Shown here piece by piece: positions 49,904 to 62,360 of a DNA stretch of 64,000 bases; within the stretch, counting starts at the first letter, position 1, and the number at the start of each line of letters is the position of its first letter. A program made the translations under genes and the position numbers. This DNA is from Akebia trifoliata (taxonomy: Eukaryota > Streptophyta > Magnoliopsida > Ranunculales > Lardizabalaceae): positions 4,867,221 through 4,931,220 of the forward strand of contig CM030711.1 of assembly GCA_017979445.1 (NCBI GenBank), in the 5' to 3' direction. Below the pieces are notes generated by a model. The model searched no databases. It saw only the letters and a program-made list of their open reading frames with translations, and was not told the origin of the DNA.

Positions 49904-52100
49904 ATATTAGGGGTGCAATTTAATTCGGTTCAAACCGAGAACCAAATCAAATTGTGGAATTTGGACTGGTTTGGTTCGGTTTAGATTTATATCGATTCAG
50001 TTTCAGATTTTAAAAATAAAAAATCGATGAATTCGATTTGATTATCTGTTCAGACAATATAAAAAATCAAATCAATATTTATTTAAAATAAAATATTAAT
50101 TTAATATATATTTGAAAAATGAGTTCATTAGATTGCATGAATTTTTAAATGATAACCAGTAATTGTTATTTTATTTTACAATCAAAACTATATATATTTG
50201 TTTTAGTAAAAAATTTCATAATATCCACGGTGTTAAATTTGTCATCGTTGGCATTTTAATAAAATTAAAATCAATTTACTTAACTTAAAGTACTAATTTA
50301 ACTGAGTTTCTAATTAAAATCTGACATTATTCAACATTAAGTGTCCAAACAAATGGATAAGATGGTAAGAGACTTGAGAATCCGAAAAAAAATCTCTTAC
50401 AACTTCATATGTGAGTTTGTAGATATAATATTTTCCTTTCACACCTTAAAATGTCTGATGATGTTTCCTTTTCGTAAAAAGCACTATACAACAATTACTT
50501 CATCCATATTTGAAATCAAAAGAAATGTTAATTCTAAAACGATCCTTGATGAGCGAGTTTATGTAAGTTGTAGAAGTACACTTAGTCGCTGAACTCAAAT
50601 GAATTATCAAATTAGCAATCTAACACCACATCCCTCTAGATTTCATTAAAAAACTCAGATCCAAAAAAAGAAAATTAAAAAAACTAATGTTTTTTGGGCT
50701 TGATTCAAGATTTTGAAAATGGACGATTATTGAACTTTCACCGAACTCTCAACTTTAAAAGTAATTAAAGAATCAACTCTTTTTTAGTAATTTTTCCTAA
50801 AAAAAGAACTAAATTAAAAGTAAATAAATCAAGTAAGCTTGATCTAACGATGCCACCTTCTATTCATCCGTCACGTGTGTAACTGGTTATTGAATGATGA
50901 ATTGACTATTACCCATGAAATTTTAAAATAAAATAAAAGTATAGAGATAATATAGTGTAAATAATAACCAATTAACTAGAGAGGAGAGGTAGAATATTCT
51001 TAGAATTTTGTAAGAATTGAAATTAAAGGGTATCTATAGAAAGAATAAGGTCAGAGGACCTTCAATACCCTTCAAGGTCCAAAAAAATAAATAAATGCAA
51101 AAATGGCATTTAAGGACTCAAAATAAAATAAAATGAGGGCAATGGTCTTTAAAATAAATAAATAATAATAATTGATCTGAGGGTCTGATGGTGAATGGGG
51201 TTGGCAAACCGTGTTGGGCGTAGGCTTTAATTCAGTTGTAACTTGCTTTGAAATCCAGGGCTCAGGGGTTGGGCTTAGGCTTTCATTTGCACCTTTAGTT
51301 ATAACTCTCTCCTACATGTAACTGAAAGTTCCTAAAAATGGATAATTTTTATGATGATATCCCTGTTAAAACTTAAAACTCTCTCCCACTTTTTGGCAAG
51401 TAGAGAGAGAATAGTATTTTGTAAAGAAAGAAAGTATTTTAGTTTAAGTATCTAAGCGTGAGCTTAGGTATTCAAGTTGAAATAACAAATTTTTGACTAA
51501 TTCGTTTGGCTTGAATCCAAACCAATAAAAAAATCATCGCGGGGACTATTTTTTTTTGTGTATAGGTCCAACAAGGGTTGGGCCAATCATATATGGGTCC
51601 ATAGGCCCAACACTTTCATTTTCTTGGACCGAGGCATTTGAGTCTCTTAGAACATCTGACTAATCCTCGGGACACATGCAGTCCCCTACCCAACATGCCC
51701 CCGACAATTTCTAGGATAAATCAGTATAGGGAATTAAAGTTCAAGACTCTGCTTCCCGAGGCGTGGTCTTGGCCATCTCACCAATCCTTGCGGATTCATA
51801 CATCTCCAAATTTTGGTGTACCACCTATGTTTTGAAGGTGATGACATGCTTCCGTTGGAGCCTACTTCGAATAATTGCCCGAACCAAAACTTTGTTACTA
51901 TGGGAGATTGAGGTCAAGGGGCATGTCATTAGTTTGAAAAAAAGGGTATCTAAAATATTCACCCAAAATTGGTGGGGTATGCCTAAATCACCCTTTTTTT
52001 GTTCTGTCACAAACTAGTAAAGAAACTAAGCCTCACATGCAACATCTCAACCAAAATTCACGACCATATTAATCACCTCTTCACAAGATAACTGATTAAA
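49904..52100. other. Intergenic stretch between copy B and the kinase gene
   Basis: AT-rich, with no supported gene. At 49915-50000 there is a GGTTCGGTTT-type tract (AATTCGGTTCAAACCGAG) resembling the end of common plant hAT MITEs, but no partner end was found. A short open frame at 51638-52017 has no recognisable domain. Confidence 0.4.
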
Positions 52101-52244
52101 TCCATCAACTTTAATGCTTACTCTCTCTTTCTTTCATTTCTTGTGATCAAGAAATCTCAAGAAACCCATTACAAAAAGCTCTTTTAAGTTCTAAATAATC
52201 TCTTAGAAACCAAAAAAATTCTCTCTCAATCCATCTTTGATTCC
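52100..52244 (+). promoter_or_regulatory. CT-rich 5' leader of the BLUS1-like kinase
   Basis: Pyrimidine-rich stretch (CTCTCTCTTTCTTTC at about 52122) directly before the start codon. The start context is TTCCATGGCT, with G at +4, a good plant initiation context. The transcription start and TATA box could not be fixed. Confidence 0.45.
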
Positions 52245-53948
52245 ATGGCTCAACAAGGCCAAGAAGAAACTCCTAAAACATTCTCATACCCACTTGACCC
52301 AAATTCATACAAGATCCTCCAAGAAATCGGCAATGGCGTTAGCGGTACTGTGTACAAGGCCGCTTGCCTCCCTATGAACTCATCGGTAGTAGCGATCAAA
52401 TCCATTGATCTCGAACGGTCACGAGCCAATCTTGATGAACTTAGACAAGAAACAAAGGCCATGACCCTTCTCTCACATCCCAACATCCTTAAAGCCCATT
52501 GTTCTTTCACAGTTGACCATCATCTTTGGGTTGTGATGCCCTTCATGTGTGCTGGTTCTCTACACTCCATCATCTCTTCATCTTTCCCAGATGGCCTAAA
52601 TGAGTCCTCCATTGCTGTTGTTCTCAAAGAAACTTTAAATGCTTTGTTATATCTCCATGATCAAGGACATCTTCATCGTGATATCAAGGCTGGTAACATT
52701 CTTGTTGACTCAAGTGGGTCCGTTAAACTTGCTGATTTCGGTGTCTCCGCTTCAATTTATGAACCCAATCCATCCAAGCGTTCGTCATCTTCGTCGTCGA
52801 ATTTGATGTTCAATGATGTTGCGGGGACGCCTTACTGGATGGCGCCCGAGGTCATACATTCTCATACTGGGTATAGTTTCAAAGCTGACATATGGTCCTT
52901 CGGGATTACAGCATTAGAACTCGCTCATGGTCGACCTCCTCTTTCTCATCTCCCACCTGGCAAGTCTTTGTTTATGAGAATCACGAATCGTTTAGGTTTC
53001 TCTGATTACGAGAAGAACAACAAGAAAGATAAAAATAAGAAGTTTTCGAAATATTTCAAAGACATGGTAGCTTCTTGCCTTGATACTGATCCATCAAAAA
53101 GACCCACAGCGGAGAAATTACGTAAGCATCCATTTTTCAAGAATTGCAAGAATTCTGATTTTCTTGTCAAGAACATATTACAAGGGTTACCCACCGTTGA
53201 AGAACGCTATAGAGAAAACATATTGAGAAAGATGAAGAATGAATCTGATGATGAAGAATCGTTGATTGGGCCTTTGGAGAAACATAGAAGGATAAGTGGG
53301 TGGAATTTCAATGAGGATGTATTGAAGTTAGAACCTGTTTTCCCAATTGAGAGAGAAGGATGTAAGTATCAGAATTTAACTCATGGGAAAGATGACAATG
53401 TCAAGCGAGTTCGATTTGGTGAAGAGATGGTCATCCAAGGCACCAATCATGATGGTTTTGAAGAAAATAAGAAAAATGAAGGAGACCCATATCTCTCAGT
53501 TCCACCAATTTGTTTCAAGGATGAAATACAAGTAGATACCGATGTGAAGGAGATCGAAAAGATAGAAGTAGAAGAACAAAGCGGAATCAATGAAGCTGAA
53601 ACTGATGTGGGTATAGAGATGAATGAAGAACAAGAAGAAGAGAACCCAACAAACACACCTGTGGAAGGAGTAATGGTGCCAGTTGGACCGTTGGTACCCG
53701 GACTAAAAGCGATTTTGGATGGTTTGGAAATAGAGAGGCTATTAGTTTCAGATCTAATTAATCGAATTGGAGGAGTTAATGTAGGTGAGATGAGTCATGA
53801 AGAACAGCTTGAGCAAATGGTGGTACAACTAAGCCTTCAATTGGATCAAGAGAGGAGAAGATCTTCACTTTTGGAAATAGAGTTGGAGCACATGAGGCAC
53901 AAAATTGCAGGTAATATTGATCAGAGCAACCATGGCACAAGTGAGTAA
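52245..53948 (+). CDS. BLUS1-like Ste20/GCK-family serine/threonine kinase, intronless
   Basis: 567 residues in one exon. Kinase domain at about 22-298: glycine loop [10 protein letters not shown] (28-37), catalytic Lys52 in [17 protein letters not shown] (144-151; Asp146), DFG at 164-166, activation segment GTPYWMAPE (194-202), [15 protein letters not shown] (215-229). All catalytic residues are present, so it should be active. After the domain comes RRISGWNF: its Ser351 aligns with BLUS1 Ser348, the phototropin phosphorylation site in Arabidopsis. The C-terminus has an acidic stretch (EEQEEENP), then [20 protein letters not shown], then a predicted coiled coil (about 520-555). Family role: relay of blue-light signal from phototropins to plasma-membrane H+-ATPase in guard cells. 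A close paralogue with another role cannot be excluded. A coding gene in a low-transposon patch, convergent with the purine gene. Confidence 0.93.
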   Translation: MAQQGQEETPKTFSYPLDPNSYKILQEIGNGVSGTVYKAACLPMNSSVVAIKSIDLERSRANLDELRQETKAMTLLSHPNILKAHCSFTVDHHLWVVMPFMCAGSLHSIISSSFPDGLNESSIAVVLKETLNALLYLHDQGHLHRDIKAGNILVDSSGSVKLADFGVSASIYEPNPSKRSSSSSSNLMFNDVAGTPYWMAPEVIHSHTGYSFKADIWSFGITALELAHGRPPLSHLPPGKSLFMRITNRLGFSDYEKNNKKDKNKKFSKYFKDMVASCLDTDPSKRPTAEKLRKHPFFKNCKNSDFLVKNILQGLPTVEERYRENILRKMKNESDDEESLIGPLEKHRRISGWNFNEDVLKLEPVFPIEREGCKYQNLTHGKDDNVKRVRFGEEMVIQGTNHDGFEENKKNEGDPYLSVPPICFKDEIQVDTDVKEIEKIEVEEQSGINEAETDVGIEMNEEQEEENPTNTPVEGVMVPVGPLVPGLKAILDGLEIERLLVSDLINRIGGVNVGEMSHEEQLEQMVVQLSLQLDQERRRSSLLEIELEHMRHKIAGNIDQSNHGTSE

Positions 53949-55000
53949 GATTTTGGTCATCTTTCATTCAACAATTGTTACTTGCTTTTTAAACCAGTGT
54001 TTTCCAAGTATGAATGTCCTTCAAATTTAGACATACCCCTCCATATTTTGGTCAAATATATTATAGAGATACATCTTATATGTAAACAAAATATATAATA
54101 CAACTTATATCTTTCTCACGTTTTATTAGAATAATATAATGAGACGTAGTTGATTCAAAATTGGGTCTCGACTTTTCAGTTGGAATCAAATCAAATCAAG
54201 ATTTGGGCATCAATCGATCCATTGATGGGTTTTGCATAGTGTTTTGTAGGGAAAAAATGACTATTTGTTTTACTCTAAAAGTTTAGGCTAAAATAAATTA
54301 TGCCCACATTTAGTAGTATTTTTAATACCATTAGTAAGTGTTTCATTACTCATACAATCACTTTCTCAAGGGTTGGGATGGGAAAACATTTTCCCCGTTT
54401 GCCCAAATAGAATTGTCATTACTTGCTTAAATTTATAAATTTGGTGCCTTAGAAGTTGGAATAATTTGATTGTTAGGCCAATAAAAAAAAACAAAAAATT
54501 TATCAAATCAGATCCAAAGTGAACCCAATCTATTAACAGCCCTAAATGCATGGAGAAAGCGAGAGGAAATTTTGGGATGATTACCTTCTAAAAAATATAG
54601 AGTACTAATGAATAAAGTTGGGCAAAGAACTCATTCAATGAAGTTTCCAACACAAAACAACCATCGAGAAGTGAGTAATAGTTACATCTATCAGTACAAG
54701 TTATCCAAATACACTCTATAAAAGTTAAACTAATAAAAATATTGTTTTTTTTTTTTTTTTTTGCAAAATTAAGTGGCCAAAATGCCTTCTAACGATACAG
54801 AAAATTGATATAAAAAATGTTGGAAGTATCAAATTCATTTATATTGCATTTCTTCGATATCTTTTATATCTTGTGATCGGTTCAAGGGTATCTCCCTTGA
54901 ACATAAGGGCAGCTCACTCATTTCTAATGGGGTGCAGTACTTTTATACCACAGAATAGGGCCTCCTACGGCGGCAACGTGGCATCAGAATAGGTTGGATA
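53949..55000. other. Intergenic stretch between convergent genes
   Basis: Contains the 3' UTRs of the kinase (+) and of the purine-synthesis gene (-), and a T run at about 54745-54763. There is no other supported gene. Confidence 0.5.
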
Positions 55001-58000
55001 TCAAGGATTTGAATATCTTTCCCAACCGTCCTTTTCTAGTTTCTCTGCCTTTCTCAAGACCTCGTCCTTCACGTCTTCCTGATACTGGATTATTCTGTGA
55101 AAATATAAACAACAATGGAAACATATTTTACATGAGTAATTTTTTGGCCCAAATAGGACATAATGCTTTACTAGTTTAGTGTTATGGGTGACCAAGAAGG
55201 GTAGGAGAAATAGGGACTAACGGGTAGGAGAAATAGGGACTTACCTAGATTGTAAATCAGCATCCGACACCCCTAACATCCTGACTGCTAATAAACCTGC
55301 ATTTGTTGCATTATTTATTGCAACAGTTGCTACAGGAACACCTCTTGGCATCTGCATTAGTGAAACAAAGATCAGTAAGTCGCTTTGGGCTGAAAAATTC
55401 AATTGATGATAACAAATCATAAGGAAAATTTTCAAGGTTAATGGGAGGCCAATCCTCAGTAATGTGAAAAGGAGAACATGAGCAAACCATAAGAAAAATC
55501 ACATCTGAAGAAGTAGAAGGATTTTAATCTAGTAAAAAGAAAGGTTAAGAAATATAATCTTCATGATTTGGTTGTTAAAGTGATTCCCGGATTTGGACTA
55601 AAGAAGGAATGTCACATGATCCTTGTTAACAAATGCAACCTTTTCATTGGTTTATAATTAATCCCAAATTTTTTTTACTAATATTTATTGAAATCCTGAT
55701 CCATAATCTGGCCCAAACCCAAACAAAAGAAGGTACAATTGAAAATAAAATAAAATAAAGATACCTGGACTATAGATAAGAGGGAGTCAAGTCCATCGAG
55801 TGAAGAAGCACGTACTGGAACACCAATAACAGGCAAGGGAGTTGATGCGGCCACCATACCTACAACACACATAACAGGTCATTGAAATGTATAACCACAC
55901 ATATAAACATGTAAATAATCTATAATAAAAAAAAAAATTTGAACTAGCCTGGCAAATGGGCTGCTCCACCAGCACCAGCAATGATAACTTGAATGCCTCG
56001 CTTCAGAGCAGAAGAAGCATAAGAATACATCAATTCTGGAGTCCGATGTGCTGAAACTATCTTCACCTACAAAGTTTTGACATGCTGGTATGAATGGTTG
56101 AATCAAATGTGTTTAACAACCCATGATTGAAAATCCAAACCGACATAATATAAATGGAAGGTCTACCTCATTAGGCACACCAAAGGTATCCAAAATCCTT
56201 GCAGCATCCCTCATGACTGGAAGATCAGAATCAGAACCCATTATAATTCCAACACGTGGAATGACTGCATCAAGCAAATTATGAAAAGTAAAAAAAATGA
56301 GTTGGCATGGCAAACAAACTATAAATGGAAAATATTAGCATTAATTGTGCCCATTTTGGACAAAAACCAAGGTGAATGGCACAAACATTTTTGACTTTAT
56401 GAAGAAGCATAAGAATAAACAAAGATGCTCAAGTGACAATGAAAAATAATTAATTAACTTGCAGGCTGACCTTCTGATCTTTCTTTTTCTTCACTCAGCA
56501 TTGAATTCAATTTTGCTTCTACGATTCCCATAGAAGATCCAATAATTGTGATATGGCCCATCTTTCGCTGTTTTCGCATTTCTACCATATCATTACCAAC
56601 AACTTAGCACCACAAGCCAAAGATATAGCATAATTATAACCATAAGTGAAACTTCAAGATAATCTAACCTGGTTTATCATACCAATGAACAGTAGCTCCA
56701 GGAACACTCAATGCCCTTCCAATCATTTGATGAGCTAAATAGAACCCTTGCTCCCCCTAGAAGCATATTATTTCCAATCAAATTTTACCAATTTGTTAAT
56801 ATTTTATCTTCTATAATTATATAATGGTTTCAACACATTTACATTATAGATGGAACAATATTAATCCACAAGCACAGCTATTATATATGCTTTCTGTTCT
56901 GATCAACATAATATTCACTTGCTTCGTCAGTCGTAACTTTGGTAGATGAATTGGTTAGTCAAGTTTTATTCTTTTATTGCTGAAAAAAAAAAAACAAAGA
57001 ATTTCAATTTTTTACCGATCTCTGATTTTTTTTTCGATCTCTGATTTTCCATATTTGCATTTCTCTCTTTTTTTTATTAAACAGTATTTTAAATATAAAT
57101 GAACATACTTCTAAAAAAGAAAACCTACAGTCCTACACAAAATATTTCATTTTTTTCAAATTCCCAAAATGTTTGATCGAACAGTTTATTATCAAGTCAG
57201 TATAAGATTATAGCCTCAAAGTTCATCCATGCTTCAAAACTTGACACTTGTGAGCCAAACAAAAAGAAAGTTACCTCATCTTCACCCAGTAAATTGTACA
57301 TGATGGCAGCTGGGGTTTTCATTGATGGATCACCAAGGGGAAGACCAACAACGGCTCGTAAATGCTGCTCAAATTGTGAAGTCACACAACATTCAATTGT
57401 TTGATGCCCACTATTGTGAGGTCTAGGAGCTACTTCATTTAGCAAAATCTGTGGAAATTAAATATTTAATAATTAAATTATTAAATTGTATCAACAACAT
57501 GTCTTCTGATAACAGTATTCTAAAGATCATCACAAAGCCACTAAAACATCTTCAAAATAATGGATTATGTATGATGCAGCAATGATATCCCTAATAGAAA
57601 ACCAACCTGACCATCCCTCGTCAAAAACAACTCAACTGCAAAGACGCCAGCACCTTCTAATGAACTAACAGCTTTTTGTGCAACATCAGTAGCGAGGCTC
57701 TTGATCTTCCAGGACACATCGGCAGGCGCCTTTACAATGTGACAAATGTTATCCCTACAAAAGAATAAAGATCAACAAGAAAAGTGTATAGAATTCAAGG
57801 CTTTTGGAATTGCAAAATTCATGAAGAAACTCACATATAATGCCACTGTATTGGCATGGTCAAACCAAATGAAGAGTTGAATCTGACATCTTACTTGTGA
57901 ATAGTTTCAACAACAGGAAAGCATGAAATAGAATTGTCTCTTCCCCTTGCCACAATGACAGCCAGCTCCTAAATCACAGGATAAAGAGATCCCTTCAGTC

Positions 58001-61000
58001 TCACAGAGCCAAATTTCACACAGTGATTAAATAAATCTAACTGCAATTTAAGAAAGCAGAACCCCTCTAATACAAGAATTTATATGAACAATGTATCATA
58101 TTTTCCCGAAGTCTTGCAGTTTGATACCTTACAATCGATTATTTCCCATAAGAAAACAAAGATGGGGAACATTTTCCCTGATTTGAAGGAAAAGAGAGCA
58201 ATATACAAGCAAGGAAGAGAACACAGATAAGCAGAAAGACACTTATTTATGCACCCAAAACTATATAGATCTTGGCCAAATAAAATTTCATCTGCGAGAG
58301 AAAGAGTTGTTTCTTTAACAAATAAATTGCCAAATACCGTGCAATCCAATTTACACAATAAAACAATATCACATAACACAGCTCAGCAACAGTAACGAGA
58401 TAGGGATACTCAGTAGAGCAGAATTTTTTAGAGAAAATGTAGGTCTTGAATATGAGGGTGATTAAACTCTACAGCAAATATCGGCACCTACCTTTATGAA
58501 TGGTGCCCACTTCTCAACATACAAGCCTCGATTGTATCCTCCAAGTGCTGCAAAACAAAGGACAATCCAGAAAAAAGAAGGAATGTAATAATCCCAAATT
58601 AAATTCAAAGTAGCAGTCAAAGTAAAATATAAACCCTTAATTAAATCTAAAGCGGCAATCAACAACTTTGACCCTTGATGTCCCATATTTGAAGTGCAAC
58701 AAGGAACATATTATACAATAACTAAGTTCTATAAAATCATCTGGTCGAATAGGACGGCAAATGGAGAAGACAGACAAGTTAGACAAAGAACCTGATCATA
58801 ACTGGTACGCTTTGAGAAAATCCTGGAAGCAAAAAAGGGTTTAGAGAAGAGCCCCCCATGAGAGGAAAGTCAGAACTCAGATGAACCTTCAAAGCCTGCA
58901 AGCCCCAAAAGAACACCATCACCAAAGATTGAGCTGGGCAAACGGGGAGCTAGCTCTATTCCTGTATGGATCAAGCTCTTCAATCTCCCAAATCAGTTTT
59001 GGACTGGTGAAGGCTGAGTCACATGACAAGTGGAATTGGAAAGCCTTTATACATGGATAATGCAACAGAAGACCTGCTCAGATTGAACTATGCTGGAGTT
59101 TGTGTGGAAGTCAAAGCTAATGAGGAGCTGCCTAAGACTATTTCAGTGGATATGGGAAAAGGGGACTGGGTAGAGGTGCTTGTTGAGTATGACTGGATGC
59201 CTCAAAAAATGAACGAACTCTGAAGTCTTTGGGCATCAAGTAAGTAGTTGCCCCAAGGGAGAGAGGAGAAGACTTTGGGATGACATTTGTAAGATCTCAG
59301 GCTTAATAGCAGAACCATGGATCATCATGGGAGCCTTGATCCTAGAGAAAAATTGGGGGTAGAAGACCTTCTTCCAGCCAAATTAGGGACGCTAAGGACA
59401 GTTTCAACCAGGCTTGTCTCTCTGACCTAAAAGCAATAGGTTGCAGATTCACTTGGTCTAACAAGCAAGAAGGAAGAACCATAGTGTCCAAGCTTGACAG
59501 GATCATTGTTATTGGAAATAATGTAGTTTCTTTAATAGTTTCTTGTTTTAATTCTATGTAAGGGTATTTATGTCCATTCACACTTTAGGTTATATATATC
59601 AAGCTCTCATTATGAGACTTGAGAATCACTTTCTAAAATTCTTCTTGGTATCAAAGCCATAGAGGATGTCCCATCATCTTTTTGGGTTCTTCTCTTCGAT
59701 TCCTCTTGGGACCTTGAATCCATTCTCCTCTCCTCTCTCTTCTTCTCCTCCATTCCCAACATCTCTGGATCTTAAGACCTAATAACCTAGTCGGAGCTTC
59801 GTTAAAAGGTCTCCCCTTCGGGGGATTTTTTATTTTTTTATTCATATTCCTTTATCGCATGTTGCGATAGGATTGATTTTTTTCTTAATTTTTTCCACAT
59901 GCTGCAATTCTGCATTGTGCTTCTTTTTGCCCTTTGCTAGGGCCCTTTTTTTCCCCTACCCTTGCTGTCCTACAGAATCTTTTGGGACCTACAACAGCCA
60001 TAGTGTGCTGTATAGATTGCTGTGTGTGTGCCCTACAACAGCTGCAGCACCAACAGACTGGTCTTCTGGACCTGCGGCAACAGTAGAAGTGCTGTGTGTG
60101 TCCTATGACAGCACAGCAGCAGCAACAGCAGATCAGTTTTTTGGACTTGCAGCAACAGAAGAGTGCTGTATTTGTGACCTACAACAGCAACTGGGGGCTA
60201 CATGAATCCCTGCGACAGCAGTCAGCCTATTTGGGTGACCTACGACAGCAGCAGACTGCTGTGCTGGTAATTGCGACACCAATAGAGGCTGTGTGAAGCC
60301 CTGCGACAACAGCTCTACTCCTTTTCTGATCCACGACAACATACCACAGCAACTAAGAAGTCTTTCTTTGTGTGTGTGTCTGGAACAACAATGACCTCCC
60401 TTCAAACCAAAGTTTCGATCACTTTATTCTCAGAAAAACAATGACATCGCATCAAGAAACCAAGGACTCCAACATCAGTCTTGGAGCAAACCTCTTAGGC
60501 CAATGCATTACTAGTCCGCTATTAGATGATCAAAACTTTCAGTCCTAGTCTCGGTCAGTTAGGCTTTATTTGGGGAGTAGAGGAAAATCTGGAAGGCTTT
60601 TGGGCACCATTAATAAGCCACCCCTTACTGATCCCAAAATTGAACAATGGGAGATTGACAACTGCACTATCCTTGGATTGATTTTTAATTCCATAGAGCT
60701 GCGCATCTAGCCATGAAGGAAAACCTAAGACAATCTAAAACATTGCAAGCTGATAAGGCAGGTGAGATGTGTTTTCTGTGCGACTGACAGAAAGAATGTT
60801 CAACTGGATTCTAGCTAGTACTAGGGGGACTGTTGTTGCTGCTAACACTAATCTATCATGAAGAGAGAGAGAGAGAGAGAGAGAGAGAGGTGTAACCGTA
60901 GTTTCCAAAAAAAGAACAACCCACCACAAGTCCAGAGACAGATTGTAAATGATGTCAGGGACAATCAGATTTAGCCACCTCAAGGTTGAAGATTCAGCAG

Positions 61001-62360
61001 CTGATAGGAGCTTTATGGAACCTGGGGAGCTTGAAGTAATATGATTTCAGGCAGTTTTTCTCTTAATACTGATGGATCTTTAAGGAGTGTGTGTGGAGGT
61101 GAGGGAGCAATCATCAGAAATAGTTTGGGGGATCCCATCTTTGCCTGGGATGGGTGCTTCAATGCTATAGATATCATTTACCATGAGCTTCATGCCATCA
61201 GAAAAGGCATGAGTATAGCCCTAGAGAAACAATGTCTCAAGCTCCATGTCATGCGTGACTCACAGAGAGTCATAATGTGTATAACCAGAGCTATTCCAGC
61301 CCTTGGAAGGCCAGGAGATTGGTAGTCGGGGAGGATGCCTGGGTCATGCATCCATTAGGATGTAGTTGGTTTTTGTATCTGGTCGGGGTCTACCTTAACC
61401 CCAGATTACCATTCCAAAAAAAAGAAGATCATAATTGGGGAAAAAGGGATCTGGCACTGATACGAGTCATGAGAATGGAAAGAACCCTAAAAATGAACTT
61501 CCAAGCATTTTTTTATGTCAATGGTTAGACAACTTTTTAGCATGTATAATGGTATGGAAACATGTTATCATATCCATGTGTAAATATTCAAAGCATGTTG
61601 TTATGCTCAAAAGAGTGTTTAAAATTAAAAATTAAAATAAATGTCAAAATGTCCAATGTATGAAATACATTTATTTTATTTTATTTTTATAGTTTTAATA
61701 TTTTATTTTATTTTTTCCCGAAATTTTTGAATTTCCCCCCTGCCAACTTATTGCCGAACCCCAAACCAACTTGGTGATTATGCCCTAAACATGAATTTAA
61801 AGGAAGCATACCTATGAGAACAGATCTCCAATCAAAACTTTCCAACACAAAATTAGAATATTAAACAATAATAATAAAATGCTCCAATCAAGTTATCAAT
61901 ACAATTCAATGTAAAACTGGATAGATACATAGAGTAATGTGTACTTGTTATATCAATTTCCAAACCATGCCATATAAATAAATACCTACAATTGATGATG
62001 CTTGAATCTCAACATGATAATAGTAATACCAAAGGATATACAAAACAACTAGTTGGCATGCCGTGGACATACCTTCTACGGATGAAGAAAGCTCTTCTTC
62101 ATTGTGGGCAACAGCATTTCCACGCCCATCATATGCCAGCCTTTTACTCTTAATCATAATAGGATAACCAAATAAGTCCCCTGCTCTCTTTGCGCTTTCG
62201 AGATCATCTATCTTCCTTAACCAGAATTGAAGAAATCAAAACACAGGAATAGCCACACTCATGTTGTGTTTAAGGTAATGTTAGAGCATTAACTAACCTG
62301 CATAAAATCAGGCAATGGAATGGCATGCTGAGAAAAATGAACTTTTTGAAGATATTTGTC
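55001..62360 (-). CDS. Phosphoribosylaminoimidazole carboxylase, PurK-PurE fusion (5' end outside window)
   Basis: Exons (minus strand): 62360-62298, 62211-62073, 58547-58492, 57968-57895, 57754-57607, 57448-57275, 56756-56669, 56581-56471, 56264-56167, 56066-55949, 55859-55765, 55351-55245, 55094-55001. They join in frame to 455 codons including TGA. The ATP-grasp (PurK-like) part shows [30 protein letters not shown] and [15 protein letters not shown]; the PurE part shows [34 protein letters not shown] and [20 protein letters not shown]. The enzyme makes carboxyaminoimidazole ribotide (CAIR) from AIR in de novo purine synthesis, plastid-located in plants. About 190 N-terminal residues, with the transit peptide, lie beyond 64000. 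The intron 56066-55949/55859 uses a GC donor (CCAG|GCTAGT). The 3.5-kb intron 58548-62072 holds nested retroelements. Confidence 0.93.
59507..60720 (+). mobile_element. Copia 5' fragment nested in the LINE
   Basis: LTR about 59507-59645, starting TGTTATTGGAAATAATG. It is followed by a primer-binding site TTGGTATCAAAGCC (complement of initiator tRNA-Met, one mismatch) at about 59647. Next come a long leader with CAG-rich quasi-repeats (about 59985-60400) and a gag start at about 60443-60720 ([16 protein letters not shown], then [11 protein letters not shown] and [10 protein letters not shown], a UBN2-type gag). It stops abruptly at about 60720; protease to RNase H and the 3' LTR are absent. 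Confidence 0.85.
59985..60400 (+). repeat. CAG/CAACAG-rich imperfect repeat in copia leader
   Basis: Units such as CTACAACAGC, GCAGCAACAG and GTGCTGT recur every 50-70 bases. The stretch is open in one frame ([15 protein letters not shown]). It lies between the primer-binding site and gag of the nested copia, so it is element leader rather than host coding sequence. Confidence 0.6.

Larger units (their letters stand above)
58790..61425 (+). mobile_element. LINE (L1-type), split by a copia insertion
   Basis: ORF1-like part at about 58950-59270: [20 protein letters not shown], then [20 protein letters not shown] and [16 protein letters not shown], followed by a zinc-knuckle-like remnant. Endonuclease piece at about 59390-59505: [17 protein letters not shown] and a Lys-Leu-Asp-Arg-Ile motif. 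After the copia block, an RNase H-like domain at 61041-61325: [20 protein letters not shown], then [10 protein letters not shown]. The A-rich end is at about 61415. Most of the RT is missing. A (GA)n tract lies at 60862-60889. Confidence 0.8.

Noticed and set aside
49915..50000. GGTTCGGTTT-rich tract as a MITE end
   Set aside because: No matching opposite end or target duplication found.
61041..61325. Stand-alone RNase H gene
   Set aside because: It is the 3' RNase H of the LINE around it, with broken frame and no start context.
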